A stretch of 64,000 bases of DNA from QFOX01 sp033763655 (GTDB lineage: Bacteria; Pseudomonadota; Alphaproteobacteria; Rickettsiales; UBA3002), in NCBI GenBank assembly GCA_033763655.1, contig JANRKD010000002.1, positions 1 to 64,000 on the forward strand, given 5' to 3'. A program made the translations under genes and the position numbers. Under the pieces are notes generated by a model. That model was not told where the DNA came from. It did no database searches and saw only the letters and a list, made by a program, of their open reading frames with translations. This document shows positions 23,765-33,502 of the stretch, piece after piece. Position 1 is the stretch's first letter. Each line of letters starts with the position of its first letter.

Positions 23765-26035
23765 ATGATTCACCCTCTGCATTTTCGGACGTTACTGCTG
23801 ATTGGCAGCATGATGGGGATTGCGCCCATCGCCCACGCGCAGGAAGCGGTGAGCACCATTCGCATCGAGGGCAACCAGCGGCTTGAGGCCGAAACCATCA
23901 AGACCTATCTCGGCCTTGAGGCGGGCAAACCCGCCACGCAATACGACCTCGACAGCGGCCTCAAGAAGCTTTACGCCACCGGCTTTTTCTCGGATGTGAA
24001 TGTGACGCAGGACGCGGGCGTTGTCACCGTGCAGGTGGTCGAAAATGCGAGCATTAACGAGGTGCTTTTCGAGGGCAACACGAAAATCGACAAGGACGAC
24101 CTCGAAAAGGAAGTCACCTTGAAGTCGCGCGCGGTCTACACCCGCACCAAAGTGCAGCGCGACCTGAAACGCCTGCTCGATGTTTACCGCCGCAACGGCT
24201 ATTATTCTTCGGAAATCACGCCACAAATCATCGAGCTGCCGCAAAACCGCGTCAACCTCGTTTACAGCATCACCGAGGGGCCGAAAGCCTTCATCGAAAA
24301 AATCGCGTTCATCGGCAACGAAAATTACTCCGCCAAAGCGCTCGAAAGCATCATCAGTTCCTCGCGCGAACGCTGGTATCAGTTTTTATCGGACAGCGAT
24401 AAATACGACCCCGATCGCCTGCAATACGATCAGGAGCTTTTACGCAAGTTCTACTTCGAAAACGGCTACGCGGATTTCAAAATCAAATCCGCCATCGCCG
24501 AGCTTTCACCGCAACGCGACGCCTTCTACATCACCTTCACCATCGAGGAGGGCGAACGCTACCGCCTCGGCAGCATCGACGTGGTGACAAAACTCCCTAA
24601 GACACGGCTACCCGAGCTGACGCCCGCCATCAGTACCCATGAAGGCGATATTTACAACGCCACGGCAGTGGAAGAATCCATCAACCGCATGACCGATATG
24701 CTCGGCGATAGCGGTTTTGCTTTTGTGGACATCAACCCGGAAACCAAGCGGCGCGGCGGCGGCGAAAAAATCATCGACCTGACCTACAACATCACCGAAG
24801 GCCCGAAAGTCTATGTCGATCGCATCAACATCTTCGGCAATTTACGCACGATCGATGAAGTCATCCGCCGGGAGTTCAAACTCTCAGAAGGCGATGCGTT
24901 CTCAAGCAGCAAACTCAAGCGCACCGAACAGCGCCTGAACAATCTCGGCTATTTCGAAAAAGTGAGCATCGAACGCAAACCCGGCGCCGCGGCCGACAGA
25001 ACGCAACTGGATGTGGAAGTGCTGGAGAAATCCACCGGCGAAGTCAGCCTTGGCGCCGGGTTCTCGACCGCCGACGGCCCGATCGCTGATTTTGGCATCA
25101 AGGAACGCAACTTCCTCGGGCGTGGCCAGGAATTACGCCTGAGCGCGCAGGTCGGTGGCCGCCGCCAGCAGTATGATATCGGCTTCACCGAACCGTATTT
25201 CCTGGGCCGCGAGCTGGAAGCGGGGGTCGATGTGTTCAGAACCGTGCAGAATTTCCAGAACAACTCGACGTTCGACCGCGAAAATGTCGGCGGCAGGCTC
25301 CGGCTCGGCTACAGCCTAAACGAGCACCTGAGGCACCAGCTCCGTTACACGCTTGAGAACACTAAAATCAGCGATGTGGATGCCACCGCGTCGTCCTTCA
25401 TCCGCGATCAGGAGGGCAGCTTTGTCGTTTCCTCGGTCGGCCAATCGCTCCTCTATGACTGGCGCGACAACCGCTTCAACCCCACTTCCGGCTATTTCCT
25501 GCGGCTGAATCAGGATGTGGCGGGGCTGGGCGGCGACGACCGCTTCCTGCGCCACGAAGTGCAGGGCGAGTATTACATCCCCGTCGCCAAGCAATGGACA
25601 TTGGCGACCTTCGGCGCAGCCGGCAATGTCTTTGGCATCGGCGAGGACGTGCGCATCAACCAGCGGTTTTTCTCGGGCGGGCAGGATGTGCGCGGCTTTG
25701 CCAACGCCGGCTTCGGCCCGCGCGATGTCACGACCGACGATGCGCTCGGCGGCAACAGCTACTATTCCGCGACCACGGAACTGCGCTTTCCGCTCGGCCT
25801 GCCGGAAGATCTCGGCGTCAGCGGCGCCTTGTTTGCGGATGCAGGTAGCCTGTGGGATATTGACAGCAGCGGCCCCGACATCCGCGCCGACAACAAACTG
25901 CGCGCCTCGTTTGGGGTGGGGGTGGCATGGTCGTCGCCGTTCGGCCCGATTCGTATTGATATTGCCAAGGCGTTCCTCAAGCAGAGCTACGACGAAACCG
26001 AAACCATCCGCTTTAATTTCGGCACCCGCTTCTAA
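23765..26035 (+). CDS. bamA: Outer membrane protein assembly factor BamA
   Basis: A 756-residue Omp85 protein that inserts beta-barrels into the outer membrane. It has a signal peptide ending at AHAQE, five POTRA repeats (to about residue 410, each ending in patterns such as VNLVYSITEGPKAFIEKI), and a 16-strand barrel with the conserved FSGGQDVRGF loop segment near residue 640. The last residue is Phe, as expected for an outer-membrane barrel. A TTG start at 23729 would extend the signal; the ATG at 23765 fits better. Confidence 0.96.
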   Translation: MIHPLHFRTLLLIGSMMGIAPIAHAQEAVSTIRIEGNQRLEAETIKTYLGLEAGKPATQYDLDSGLKKLYATGFFSDVNVTQDAGVVTVQVVENASINEVLFEGNTKIDKDDLEKEVTLKSRAVYTRTKVQRDLKRLLDVYRRNGYYSSEITPQIIELPQNRVNLVYSITEGPKAFIEKIAFIGNENYSAKALESIISSSRERWYQFLSDSDKYDPDRLQYDQELLRKFYFENGYADFKIKSAIAELSPQRDAFYITFTIEEGERYRLGSIDVVTKLPKTRLPELTPAISTHEGDIYNATAVEESINRMTDMLGDSGFAFVDINPETKRRGGGEKIIDLTYNITEGPKVYVDRINIFGNLRTIDEVIRREFKLSEGDAFSSSKLKRTEQRLNNLGYFEKVSIERKPGAAADRTQLDVEVLEKSTGEVSLGAGFSTADGPIADFGIKERNFLGRGQELRLSAQVGGRRQQYDIGFTEPYFLGRELEAGVDVFRTVQNFQNNSTFDRENVGGRLRLGYSLNEHLRHQLRYTLENTKISDVDATASSFIRDQEGSFVVSSVGQSLLYDWRDNRFNPTSGYFLRLNQDVAGLGGDDRFLRHEVQGEYYIPVAKQWTLATFGAAGNVFGIGEDVRINQRFFSGGQDVRGFANAGFGPRDVTTDDALGGNSYYSATTELRFPLGLPEDLGVSGALFADAGSLWDIDSSGPDIRADNKLRASFGVGVAWSSPFGPIRIDIAKAFLKQSYDETETIRFNFGTRF

Positions 26036-26152
26036 TAACGCTCTATTTCACTATATTTCGACCGAACTTACACATTTGCGCACTTTACAGCATGCGGCAA
26101 ATGGTGCAGATTGCCGTCGTTTTTGTCCCACTCTTTGATAGGTTGAACCGCC

Positions 26153-26677
26153 ATGAAAAAACTCCTGATGACTGCACTCGCTGCCTTTGCCCTTGCCGCC
26201 ACCCCCGCCCTTGCCGAAGGCACCACCGGCGTGGTCAATGTCGCTAAAATCATGCAATCGTCGAAAGCGGCGACCTCGGTACGCACCCAATTGCAGGCCA
26301 AACAGAAATCCTTTCAGGCCGAGCTTGACGCCAAAGAAAAAGAACTGCTGAACGAGGATCAGGCGCTGGTGAAACAGAAAGACATGGCCGACAAAGCCGC
26401 TTTCGAGAAAAAAGTAAAAGATTTCCGCGCCAAAGCCGCCAACGAACAACGCGAAGTGCAAAGCAAAAAGGCACAACTCGATAAATCCTTCGCCGGCGCG
26501 CTCGATGAAATCCAGAAAACCGTGTTCGAGATTGTCAAACAGGTCGCGGCCGAGAAAAAACTCAACCTCGTCGTTTCCTCCTCGCAGGTGCTGTATGCCG
26601 ACCCGGCGCTCGACATCACCGAGGATGTGCTCAAACGCCTCGATACGAAGCTGCCTTCCGTCGCCGTTAAGTTCTAG
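26153..26677 (+). CDS. skp: Periplasmic chaperone Skp/OmpH family
   Basis: A 174-residue protein with a signal peptide (MKKLLMTALAAFALAATPALA), then a beta strand (GVVNVAKIMQSS) and a long, highly charged coiled-coil hairpin (residues ~40-125). This is the Skp 'jellyfish' fold, which carries unfolded outer-membrane proteins to BamA. Its place between bamA and lpxD is conserved. Confidence 0.92.
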   Translation: MKKLLMTALAAFALAATPALAEGTTGVVNVAKIMQSSKAATSVRTQLQAKQKSFQAELDAKEKELLNEDQALVKQKDMADKAAFEKKVKDFRAKAANEQREVQSKKAQLDKSFAGALDEIQKTVFEIVKQVAAEKKLNLVVSSSQVLYADPALDITEDVLKRLDTKLPSVAVKF

Positions 26678-26703
26678 TCGCCGCCCGTTTCGTAGTTAAC
26701 GTC

Positions 26704-27732
26704 ATGGTCGATCGCCGTTTCTTTTCCAATCACGGCCCGTTTACTGTCGCGCAACTTGCGGCAGTAGCGGGTGCCGTGCTGCATCCTGCGGCGGATGGTG
26801 CGCGCAGCCTTGGTGACGTGGCGCCGCTCGACCGTGCGGGGGAAAGCGACATCAGCTTTTTTGACAATGCGAAATACATCGAGCAATTTACGCATTCGCA
26901 GGCGGGCGCCTGCTTTGTGCGTGAAAAATACGCCGCGATGGCACCGTCCGGCATGGCGCTGCTGATAACCGAGGATCCTTACCGCTGCTACGCGCTGGCC
27001 GCACAGCAGTTTTACCCCACCCAAAAGCCCGTGGCCGCGATTGCGGCGAGCGCCATCATCGACCCGACAGCCAGCCTTGGTGACGGGGTGAGCATCGGCG
27101 CAGGGGCGGTCATCGGCGCGGGGGTGGTCATCGGCCACCGCAGCGCGATTGGGGCCAACAGCGTCATCGGCGATGCCGTCACCCTTGGCGACGACAGCAG
27201 CATCGGCCCGCTCTGCACCATCACCCAATCCCTTATTGGTCACCGCGTCATTATTCATCGCGGCGTGCATATTGGTCAGGACGGCTTCGGGTTCGCGCTC
27301 GGGCGTGAGGGGCATGTCAAGGTGCCGCAGCTTGGCCGTGTCGTGATTGGCGACGACGTGGAAATCGGCTCGGGCACGACCATTGACCGGGGCACGGGGC
27401 CGGATACCGTCATCGGCGACGGCGCAAAAATTGACAATCTGGTACAGATTGGCCATAACGTCCATATCGGCAAACGCGCGATTATCGTGGCGCAGGTTGG
27501 TATTTCCGGTTCCACCCGCATCGGCGACGGCGCAATCATCGGCGGACAGGCCGGGATTGCAGGACACCTCAAAATTGGTGCAGGGGCGAAGCTTGCGGCC
27601 AAATCCGGGGTGATGACCGATATTCCAAACGGCGCTTCGTATGGCGGTTCGCCTGCCGTGCCGGTGGTTGACTGGCATCGCCAGACCATTGCCGTTTCCC
27701 GCTTGATTAAACCTAAATCGAGGCCTGCATGA
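26704..27732 (+). CDS. lpxD: UDP-3-O-acylglucosamine N-acyltransferase
   Basis: A 342-residue lipid A enzyme that adds the N-linked hydroxyacyl chain. The N-terminal uridine-binding domain (residues 1-100, including AGACFVREKYAAM) is followed by many hexapeptide repeats ([ILV]GxxxxI) forming a left-handed beta helix. The catalytic His lies in the GHNVHIG segment near residue 245. The stop overlaps the start of fabZ (ATGA). Confidence 0.96.
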   Translation: MVDRRFFSNHGPFTVAQLAAVAGAVLHPAADGARSLGDVAPLDRAGESDISFFDNAKYIEQFTHSQAGACFVREKYAAMAPSGMALLITEDPYRCYALAAQQFYPTQKPVAAIAASAIIDPTASLGDGVSIGAGAVIGAGVVIGHRSAIGANSVIGDAVTLGDDSSIGPLCTITQSLIGHRVIIHRGVHIGQDGFGFALGREGHVKVPQLGRVVIGDDVEIGSGTTIDRGTGPDTVIGDGAKIDNLVQIGHNVHIGKRAIIVAQVGISGSTRIGDGAIIGGQAGIAGHLKIGAGAKLAAKSGVMTDIPNGASYGGSPAVPVVDWHRQTIAVSRLIKPKSRPA

Positions 27733-28211
27733 CCCACCCTTTCATCATTGACCCGGCACTTCCCTCCTACGATGTCATGGGCATCCAGAAGCTCATCCCG
27801 CACCGCTACCCGTTTTTAATGATCGACCGCGCGGTCAATATCGTCACCGCCCAATCCATTGTCGGCATCAAGAATGTTTCCATCAACGAACCGCATTTCA
27901 CCGGCCATTTCCCGAACCACCCGGTAATGCCCGGCGTGCTGATTGTCGAAGCGATGGCGCAGACTTCCGCCGTGCTGGTGATGCACACGCTCGGATCAAC
28001 GGCACACGGCAAAGTGGTTTACTTCATGTCGGTCGAGGGGTCGAAGTTCCGCAAACCCGTTGTCCCCGGCGATGTGCTGCACATCCATTGCGAAGCGCAG
28101 AAAAGCCGTGGCACCGTCTGGCGTTTTGCCGGGATTGCCAGGGTCGAAGGCGTCAAGGTCGCCGAAGCGGTCTACACCGCAATGATTGTGGATGAGAAAG
28201 ACGAAGCATGA
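27729..28211 (+). CDS. fabZ: (3R)-hydroxyacyl-ACP dehydratase
   Basis: A 160-residue hotdog-fold dehydratase of fatty acid elongation. The active-site block HFTGHFPNHPVMPGVLIVEA has the catalytic His, with the partner Glu a short way on. HRYPFLMIDR near residue 26 is typical. It competes with LpxA for hydroxyacyl-ACP, which explains its fixed place in the lpx operon. It overlaps lpxD and lpxA by 4 bp each. Confidence 0.97.
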   Translation: MTHPFIIDPALPSYDVMGIQKLIPHRYPFLMIDRAVNIVTAQSIVGIKNVSINEPHFTGHFPNHPVMPGVLIVEAMAQTSAVLVMHTLGSTAHGKVVYFMSVEGSKFRKPVVPGDVLHIHCEAQKSRGTVWRFAGIARVEGVKVAEAVYTAMIVDEKDEA

Positions 28212-29023
28212 GCCAATCCATCCATCCCACAGCGGTGATTGCAGACGGCGCGACGCTCGGCGCGGATGTGGTGATTGGCCCGTATTGCGTGGTCGGCGCG
28301 CAGGTGACACTGGGGGACGGGGTGCATCTCGTCAGCCATGTGGTGGTCGATGGGCACACCGAAATCGGTGACGGCACGGAGATATTCCCCTTTGCCTCGA
28401 TTGGCCACCGCCCGCAGGACAAAAAATTCAAGGGCGAGGATTCGCGGCTTAGCATCGGCAAACGCAACGTCATCCGCGAGCATGTGACCATGAACCCGGG
28501 AACCGAGGGCGGCGGACTGATTACCCGTGTCGGCGACGACTGCCTGTTCATGGCCTCGGCACATGTGGCGCATGATTGTCAGGTCGGCAACCAGGTGATT
28601 CTGGCGAATAACGCCACGCTGGCCGGGCATGTCACGGTTGGCGACGGCGTCATCATCGGCGGGCTGGCGGCGGTGCATCAGTTCGTACGCATCGGCAATT
28701 ATGCGTTTGTCGGCGGCATGACGGGCATCACCAAGGATCTCATTCCCTACGGCATGGTGGTAGGCGACCGTGGCGCGCTCAGCGGCCTGAACCTGGTCGG
28801 CCTGCGCCGCCGCCAGATCAGCCGCGAGGAAATCAAACAACTGCGCGAGCTTTACGACCAGCTATTCACCGGCGAAGGCACCCTCGCCCAGCGCGCCGCT
28901 GCGGTGGATGCCGCAAGCCTCCTGTCGGAAGCGAAATGCATGCTCGATTTTGTCATGAGCGATAGTTCGCGCTCGTTCTGCACCCCCGCCGCCGCCAAAG
29001 CCGGGCAGCCCGAGGCCGCATGA
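28208..29023 (+). CDS. lpxA: UDP-N-acetylglucosamine O-acyltransferase
   Basis: A 271-residue first enzyme of lipid A synthesis. It is made of hexapeptide repeats, with HVTMNPGTEGGGLITRVGDD near residue 97 and the catalytic His in AHVAHDCQVGN near 120. The C-terminal helical part begins at GLNLVGLRRR. It overlaps fabZ and lpxI by 4 bp, indicating translational coupling. Confidence 0.97.
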   Translation: MSQSIHPTAVIADGATLGADVVIGPYCVVGAQVTLGDGVHLVSHVVVDGHTEIGDGTEIFPFASIGHRPQDKKFKGEDSRLSIGKRNVIREHVTMNPGTEGGGLITRVGDDCLFMASAHVAHDCQVGNQVILANNATLAGHVTVGDGVIIGGLAAVHQFVRIGNYAFVGGMTGITKDLIPYGMVVGDRGALSGLNLVGLRRRQISREEIKQLRELYDQLFTGEGTLAQRAAAVDAASLLSEAKCMLDFVMSDSSRSFCTPAAAKAGQPEAA

Positions 29024-29880
29024 ACGCCCACGCGCAGGCGGCGGTGCCCTCCCTCCCGGCGCTGGGCATCATCGCAGGCAGCGGCGAACTACCGCGCGTT
29101 CTCATTCAGGCCTGTCTGGACACGGGCCGCCCGTATTTCGTGCTTGCGCTCGAAGAAACCGCCGAAGAAGCCACAGCGACGCTTGCAGGCACGCATTACG
29201 CCGTCATCCGTTTCGGCGCGATTGGCAAAGCCTTCGACATTCTCCGCAAACATCAGGTGCGCGAGCTGGTCATGGCCGGGCGCGTCACCCGCCCGCGTAT
29301 CGCCAGCATCCGCCCCGACCTGAAAGGCGCCAAGCTGCTCGCCCGCATCGGCACCCAACTGCTCAGCGGTGACAACGAACTGCTCAGCAACATTGTCACC
29401 TTTCTGGAAGAGGAAGGCTTCCGCGTCGCCGGAGCGGAAGACGTGGTGCGCGACCTGCTGACCCCCGAAGGCATGATTGGCAGCATTTACCCCGACAAAC
29501 GCGCGCAGAGCGACATTGAAACCGGCGCCCGCATGGCCCGTGCCGTCGGCGCGCTCGATATCGGGCAGGCGGTGATGGTGCATAACGGCATCATCCTTGG
29601 CGTGGAGGCGGCGGAAGGCACGGACGGGCTGATTAGCCGCTGCGCTCTCCTTCGCCCCGAGGAAAAAGGCGGCGTGCTGGTGAAGGTCAAAAAACCGCAG
29701 CAGGAGCGCCGCGTCGATCTGCCGACGATTGGCGTTGAAACGGTCGAGCGCCTTGCCGAATGCGGGTTTGCCGGCGTCGCGGTCGAAGCGGGAGCCTCCC
29801 TCATCCTCAACCGCCGCGAAGTCGCGCGCCGCGCCGATGCGCTTGGCGTGTTTGTCATCGGCTTTTCCATTCTCGAATAG
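29020..29880 (+). CDS. lpxI: UDP-2,3-diacylglucosamine pyrophosphatase LpxI
   Basis: A 286-residue DUF1009-family protein, the alphaproteobacterial replacement for LpxH. It releases UMP to give lipid X. The N-terminal domain starts LGIIAGSGELPRVL. The C-terminal domain carries GQAVMVHNGIILGVEAAEGTDGL-type sequence near residues 185-207, with the conserved acidic residues. It sits between lpxA and lpxB, as in Caulobacter. Confidence 0.94.
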   Translation: MNAHAQAAVPSLPALGIIAGSGELPRVLIQACLDTGRPYFVLALEETAEEATATLAGTHYAVIRFGAIGKAFDILRKHQVRELVMAGRVTRPRIASIRPDLKGAKLLARIGTQLLSGDNELLSNIVTFLEEEGFRVAGAEDVVRDLLTPEGMIGSIYPDKRAQSDIETGARMARAVGALDIGQAVMVHNGIILGVEAAEGTDGLISRCALLRPEEKGGVLVKVKKPQQERRVDLPTIGVETVERLAECGFAGVAVEAGASLILNRREVARRADALGVFVIGFSILE

Positions 29881-29881
29881 G

Positions 29882-31051
29882 ATGGCACGCATTGCACTCA
29901 TCGCGGGCGAGGCCTCGGGCGACCAGCTCGGCGGCTGGCTGATGGCGGCGCTGAAAGCCAAACGGCCGGGCACGGACTTCCTCGGCATCGGCGGGCCGAT
30001 GATGCAGGCAGAGGGCCTCGATAGCCTGTTTTCCATCCGCGACATCAACCTCATCGGCATTGCCGAGGTGCTGCCGCATGTGTTCACCATCACACGCCGC
30101 ATCCGCGAAACGGTCGCTTTTCTTGAACGCGAACAGCCCGATATGCTCATCACGATTGATTCGCCGGGGTTTGTGCTGCGGGTGTTGAAGCAGTTGCGCG
30201 CGCGGGGGGCGGTGCGCTTTCCCTGCGTGCATTACGTCGCGCCGACCGTGTGGGCCTACCGTCCAAAACGCGCGGAGATCATGGCCGAACGCTTTGATTA
30301 CCTGCTTTGCCTGCTGCCGTTTGAGCCGCCCTATTTCGATGCGGTTCACCTGCCCAACCGCTTTATCGGCCACGAAATCGCCTGGTGGTGGAAATCGCGC
30401 GGGCATGGGCAGGCCTTCCGCACGAAGCACGCCATCGCCCAGGAAGCGCCGCTACTGGCAGTTTTTCCGGGAAGCCGGAACGGTGAAATTAATCGCCTCT
30501 GGCCGATTTTCAAACGCAGCATCGCGCGGCTGCATGCCGTTATCCCGGGGCTACGGGTGGTAATTCAGGTGACGCCTGGCCTCGTCGAGCGGATGCGTGC
30601 CGAAACGGCGGGTTGGGAAATCGCGCCGATTATCCTTGCCAACAGCGAAGACAAAAAAGACCTGTTTGCCGCCGCCACCGCCGCCATGGCGAAATCCGGC
30701 ACTATCGGCCTTGAATGCGCGCTGGCAGGCCTGCCGGGCATTATCGCCTACCGCGCCAGCGCCCTCAGCGCCTACCTGCTGCGACGCATGCTGACCATCC
30801 GCTACGCCAACCTTGCCAACTTGCTGGCCGACCGCATGATCATTCCGGAGCTGCTTCAGGAAAACTGCACGCCTGAGAAAATCAGTGCGGCACTGCTGCC
30901 GCTGCTGACTGAGGAACCTGCCCGCGAGGCCCAATGCCGCGACATGGCAGCCATCGCCACCCTGCTCGGGGTCGATGATGCGCAATCCCCCAGCGAAAAA
31001 GCGGCGGACATTGTGCTCGGGTTACTGGATAAACAGGCAGCCAGAGCGTAG
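29882..31051 (+). CDS. lpxB: Lipid A disaccharide synthase
   Basis: A 389-residue family 19 glycosyltransferase that joins lipid X and UDP-diacylglucosamine. The N-terminus ALIAGEASGDQLGG is characteristic, with FLGIGGPMMQAEGL near 40 and the C-terminal donor site KSGTIGLECALAGLPGIIAYR near 270. The ATG at 29882 is one base after the lpxI stop; a longer frame starting within lpxI is not credible. It is the last gene of the block. Confidence 0.96.
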   Translation: MARIALIAGEASGDQLGGWLMAALKAKRPGTDFLGIGGPMMQAEGLDSLFSIRDINLIGIAEVLPHVFTITRRIRETVAFLEREQPDMLITIDSPGFVLRVLKQLRARGAVRFPCVHYVAPTVWAYRPKRAEIMAERFDYLLCLLPFEPPYFDAVHLPNRFIGHEIAWWWKSRGHGQAFRTKHAIAQEAPLLAVFPGSRNGEINRLWPIFKRSIARLHAVIPGLRVVIQVTPGLVERMRAETAGWEIAPIILANSEDKKDLFAAATAAMAKSGTIGLECALAGLPGIIAYRASALSAYLLRRMLTIRYANLANLLADRMIIPELLQENCTPEKISAALLPLLTEEPAREAQCRDMAAIATLLGVDDAQSPSEKAADIVLGLLDKQAARA

Positions 31052-31068
31052 GCCCCTGCCCATGCCGT

Positions 31069-31100
31069 CGTCATTGCGAGCAGGTGCGCGGCGATCCATC
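31069..31100. repeat. Partial dispersed repeat
   Basis: Begins cgtcattgcgag and ends gcgatccat, the left arm of the 5581-5666 class. Confidence 0.5.
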
Positions 31101-31119
31101 TTGGCCATCCTCCCGTGTC

Positions 31120-31149
31120 ATGCCGCCCTATGACGGCATTCATTTTTTT
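31120..31149 (+). terminator. Terminator after lpxB
   Basis: ATGCCG and CGGCAT pair around an 8-nt loop, and a T-rich tract (TTCATTTTTTT) follows. It probably ends the long plus-strand operon. Confidence 0.65.
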
Positions 31150-31258
31150 CAAGTAAAGCAGACCTCGTCATTCGACGGGGTGACACATGGGGGTTGAGGC
31201 GCTGTTGGGGTGACGGGTGGGGCTGCACTGACTGCCACCGGACACTCCCCCATCTTTT

Positions 31259-31286
31259 GTCATGCCAGCTTTACGCTGGCATCTGG
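31259..31286. repeat. Dispersed hairpin repeat
   Basis: ATGCCAGC-tttac-GCTGGCAT (31262-31282) inside tgtc...ctgg, the same class as 8831 and 18505. The gap 31052-31348 holds only these repeats, the terminator and a low-complexity ccctgctacc stretch. Confidence 0.7.
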
Positions 31287-31348
31287 CGAAAGCGTAGGCC
31301 TCCACCCTGCTACCCTGCACCCCTGCTACCCCGCCTCCGCAAAATGCG

Positions 31349-33502
31349 CTAAACCGATTTGAGCTGCGTCATCGCCGCGTCGTATTCAAACAGCGCCAGC
31401 AGGAGGCGTAGAGCCTGCCCCCGCTCACCGAGCAGCTCCGGGTCGCGGTGCAGTATCAGCTTGGCATCATCATGCGCGATACGCAGCAACGGCAGGTGAT
31501 GCGCCATATCCGCCAGCACAAAATCCGGCATACCGGTCTGCTGCGTGCCGAGCATATCGCCCGCGCCGCGCAAACGCAGATCCTCCTCGGCAATCACGAA
31601 ACCATCGTTGGTATCGCGCAGGATGTTGAGGCGCGCCTTGGCCAGCGCCGAAAGCGGCTCGTGGTAAAGCAGGATGCAGCGCGAAGGTTTGTCGCTGCGC
31701 CCGACGCGTCCGCGCAACTGATGCAATTGCGCCAACCCAAAACGCTCCGCATGCTCGATTACCATGACCGTTGCTTCGGGTACATTAACGCCAACCTCGA
31801 CCACCGTGGTCGCAACCAGCAACTGCACCGCGCCATGGGCGAAGGCCCGCATCACTTTTTCGCGCTCGGCCAGCTTCATGCGCCCATGCACCAGCCCGAC
31901 TTTGTCCCCGAAACGGCGGCTTAATTCTCCAAAACGCTCCTCGGCGGCGGCCAGATCGAGGTTCAGTGCGATTTTATCTTCCTCGCTCTGCTCCTCGATG
32001 AGCGGGCAAACCCAATAGGCTTTTTCGCCCGCCGCCAGCACCCGCGCGAGGCCTTCGACCATCTCGGCCATACGCGCCGAGGGCACCGCCCGCGTATCAA
32101 TCGCCAGCCGGCCCGGCGGGCGCTCGGTCAGGTTCGAAATCTCCATATCGCCATAGAGCGTCATGCTCAGGCTGCGCGGAATCGGCGTGGCGGTCATCTG
32201 CAGCAGGTGCGGGGTCAGGCCTTTGCCCGCCAGCTTCATGCGCTGCCCGACCCCGAAGCGGTGTTGCTCGTCGATAATCAGTAAGGCCAGACGCTGGAAA
32301 GCGACGTCCTCCTGAAACAGCGCATGGGTACCGATGATAATATCGTACTCGCCTGCCGCCAGCGCCGCGCGGATTTCCGCCTGCTCGCTTTTGCGCATTT
32401 TCCCGGAAAGAAAACCAAGGCGCATCCCCGCGTGTTTTGCCAGCGGGGCCAGTGTTTCCCGATGCTGCCGCGCGAGCAGGTCGGTCGGCGCCATCAGGCA
32501 GGCCTGAAACCCGGCGGCCACCACCTGCACCATCGCCCCGAAGGCGAGGATGGTTTTGCCGCTGCCAACATCGCCCTGCAACAGCCGCACCATGCGCTGG
32601 CCGCCGGCCATGTCGCGCGCAATTTCACTAAGCACTTGTGTCTGCCCGGCGGTCAGGGTGAAGGGCAGTGCCGCTTTCCACTGCGCCTCAAGGCGGGGCT
32701 GATGCGGGATTTTCCACGATTCCTGCCGTTGCACCATGCGCCGCACCAGCGACAGCGCCAGCTGATTGGCCAGTAATTCATCATAGGCCAGACGCAGTCG
32801 CGCGGTGCCTTGCGGCGCAATATCCGCCATTTCGTCGGGCGCGTGCAGCCGGTGGAGACTCTCGGTAAACGAGCAAAACTGCCGCTCACGCATAAAAGCA
32901 GCATCCAGCCACTCGGGCAGCGGCTTTATCCGCGCCCATGCCTGCTCCAGCGCATAATGCAGCATGCGCTGCGTCAGGCCGTAGGTCAGCGGATAGACCG
33001 GGGCCAGCCGCAGCACCTGCGCCGCTTTTTCCACCGGCGCGGCGATGTCGGGGTGGGCAATCGTCGCCTGCCCGTCATACATTTCGACCGTGCCAGCGAC
33101 AATGCGGCGCGCATCCACCGGCATACTGCGCGCGAGGTAATTATCCTTCACATGGAAATAGGTGAGGATGAGGATGCCGGAATCATCCTGCGTGACAATG
33201 CGGTACGGCACCTTACGGCGCGCGCGCGGCGGCGGCACATGCTCGATAATCCGGACTTCAAACGTCGCGTAGTCGCCCGCTTTTGCCGCTGCCACCGGGG
33301 TTGTCACGCGCCGGTCAATCGCGCCGATCGGCAGATGGAACAGCAGGTCGCGCAGCACGGGCGGGCGATTCTGCGCCGCCTCCACATCACGCGAAATGCG
33401 TAAAAGCCGCGTGAAGGCTTCCGCTGTCGCCGGGCCAATCAGTCGAAGCGAGGTGATCGCCGTAAACCAGGCATCAAGCGCGCGCGGCGGCATGGGGCGC
33501 AC
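31349..33502 (-). CDS. recG: ATP-dependent DNA helicase RecG
   Basis: A 717-residue branch-migrating helicase that reverses stalled forks. The wedge (OB) domain covers residues ~60-170. Walker A is LLQGDVGSGKTIL near 314, the DEQH box LIIDEQHRFGVGQ near 414, SATPIPRS-like MTATPIPRSL near 440, and motif VI QLRGRVGRSDKPS near 645. The start is a GTG at 33502 or an ATG three codons later (33493). The upstream PAS-GGDEF-like gene ends at 33503, so they are probably co-transcribed. Confidence 0.96.
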   Translation of the reverse strand: MRPMPPRALDAWFTAITSLRLIGPATAEAFTRLLRISRDVEAAQNRPPVLRDLLFHLPIGAIDRRVTTPVAAAKAGDYATFEVRIIEHVPPPRARRKVPYRIVTQDDSGILILTYFHVKDNYLARSMPVDARRIVAGTVEMYDGQATIAHPDIAAPVEKAAQVLRLAPVYPLTYGLTQRMLHYALEQAWARIKPLPEWLDAAFMRERQFCSFTESLHRLHAPDEMADIAPQGTARLRLAYDELLANQLALSLVRRMVQRQESWKIPHQPRLEAQWKAALPFTLTAGQTQVLSEIARDMAGGQRMVRLLQGDVGSGKTILAFGAMVQVVAAGFQACLMAPTDLLARQHRETLAPLAKHAGMRLGFLSGKMRKSEQAEIRAALAAGEYDIIIGTHALFQEDVAFQRLALLIIDEQHRFGVGQRMKLAGKGLTPHLLQMTATPIPRSLSMTLYGDMEISNLTERPPGRLAIDTRAVPSARMAEMVEGLARVLAAGEKAYWVCPLIEEQSEEDKIALNLDLAAAEERFGELSRRFGDKVGLVHGRMKLAEREKVMRAFAHGAVQLLVATTVVEVGVNVPEATVMVIEHAERFGLAQLHQLRGRVGRSDKPSRCILLYHEPLSALAKARLNILRDTNDGFVIAEEDLRLRGAGDMLGTQQTGMPDFVLADMAHHLPLLRIAHDDAKLILHRDPELLGERGQALRLLLALFEYDAAMTQLKSV

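Noticed and set aside
26674..27678. 334-codon minus-strand frame
   Set aside because: Antisense to lpxD; the periodic composition is the mirror of the hexapeptide repeats.
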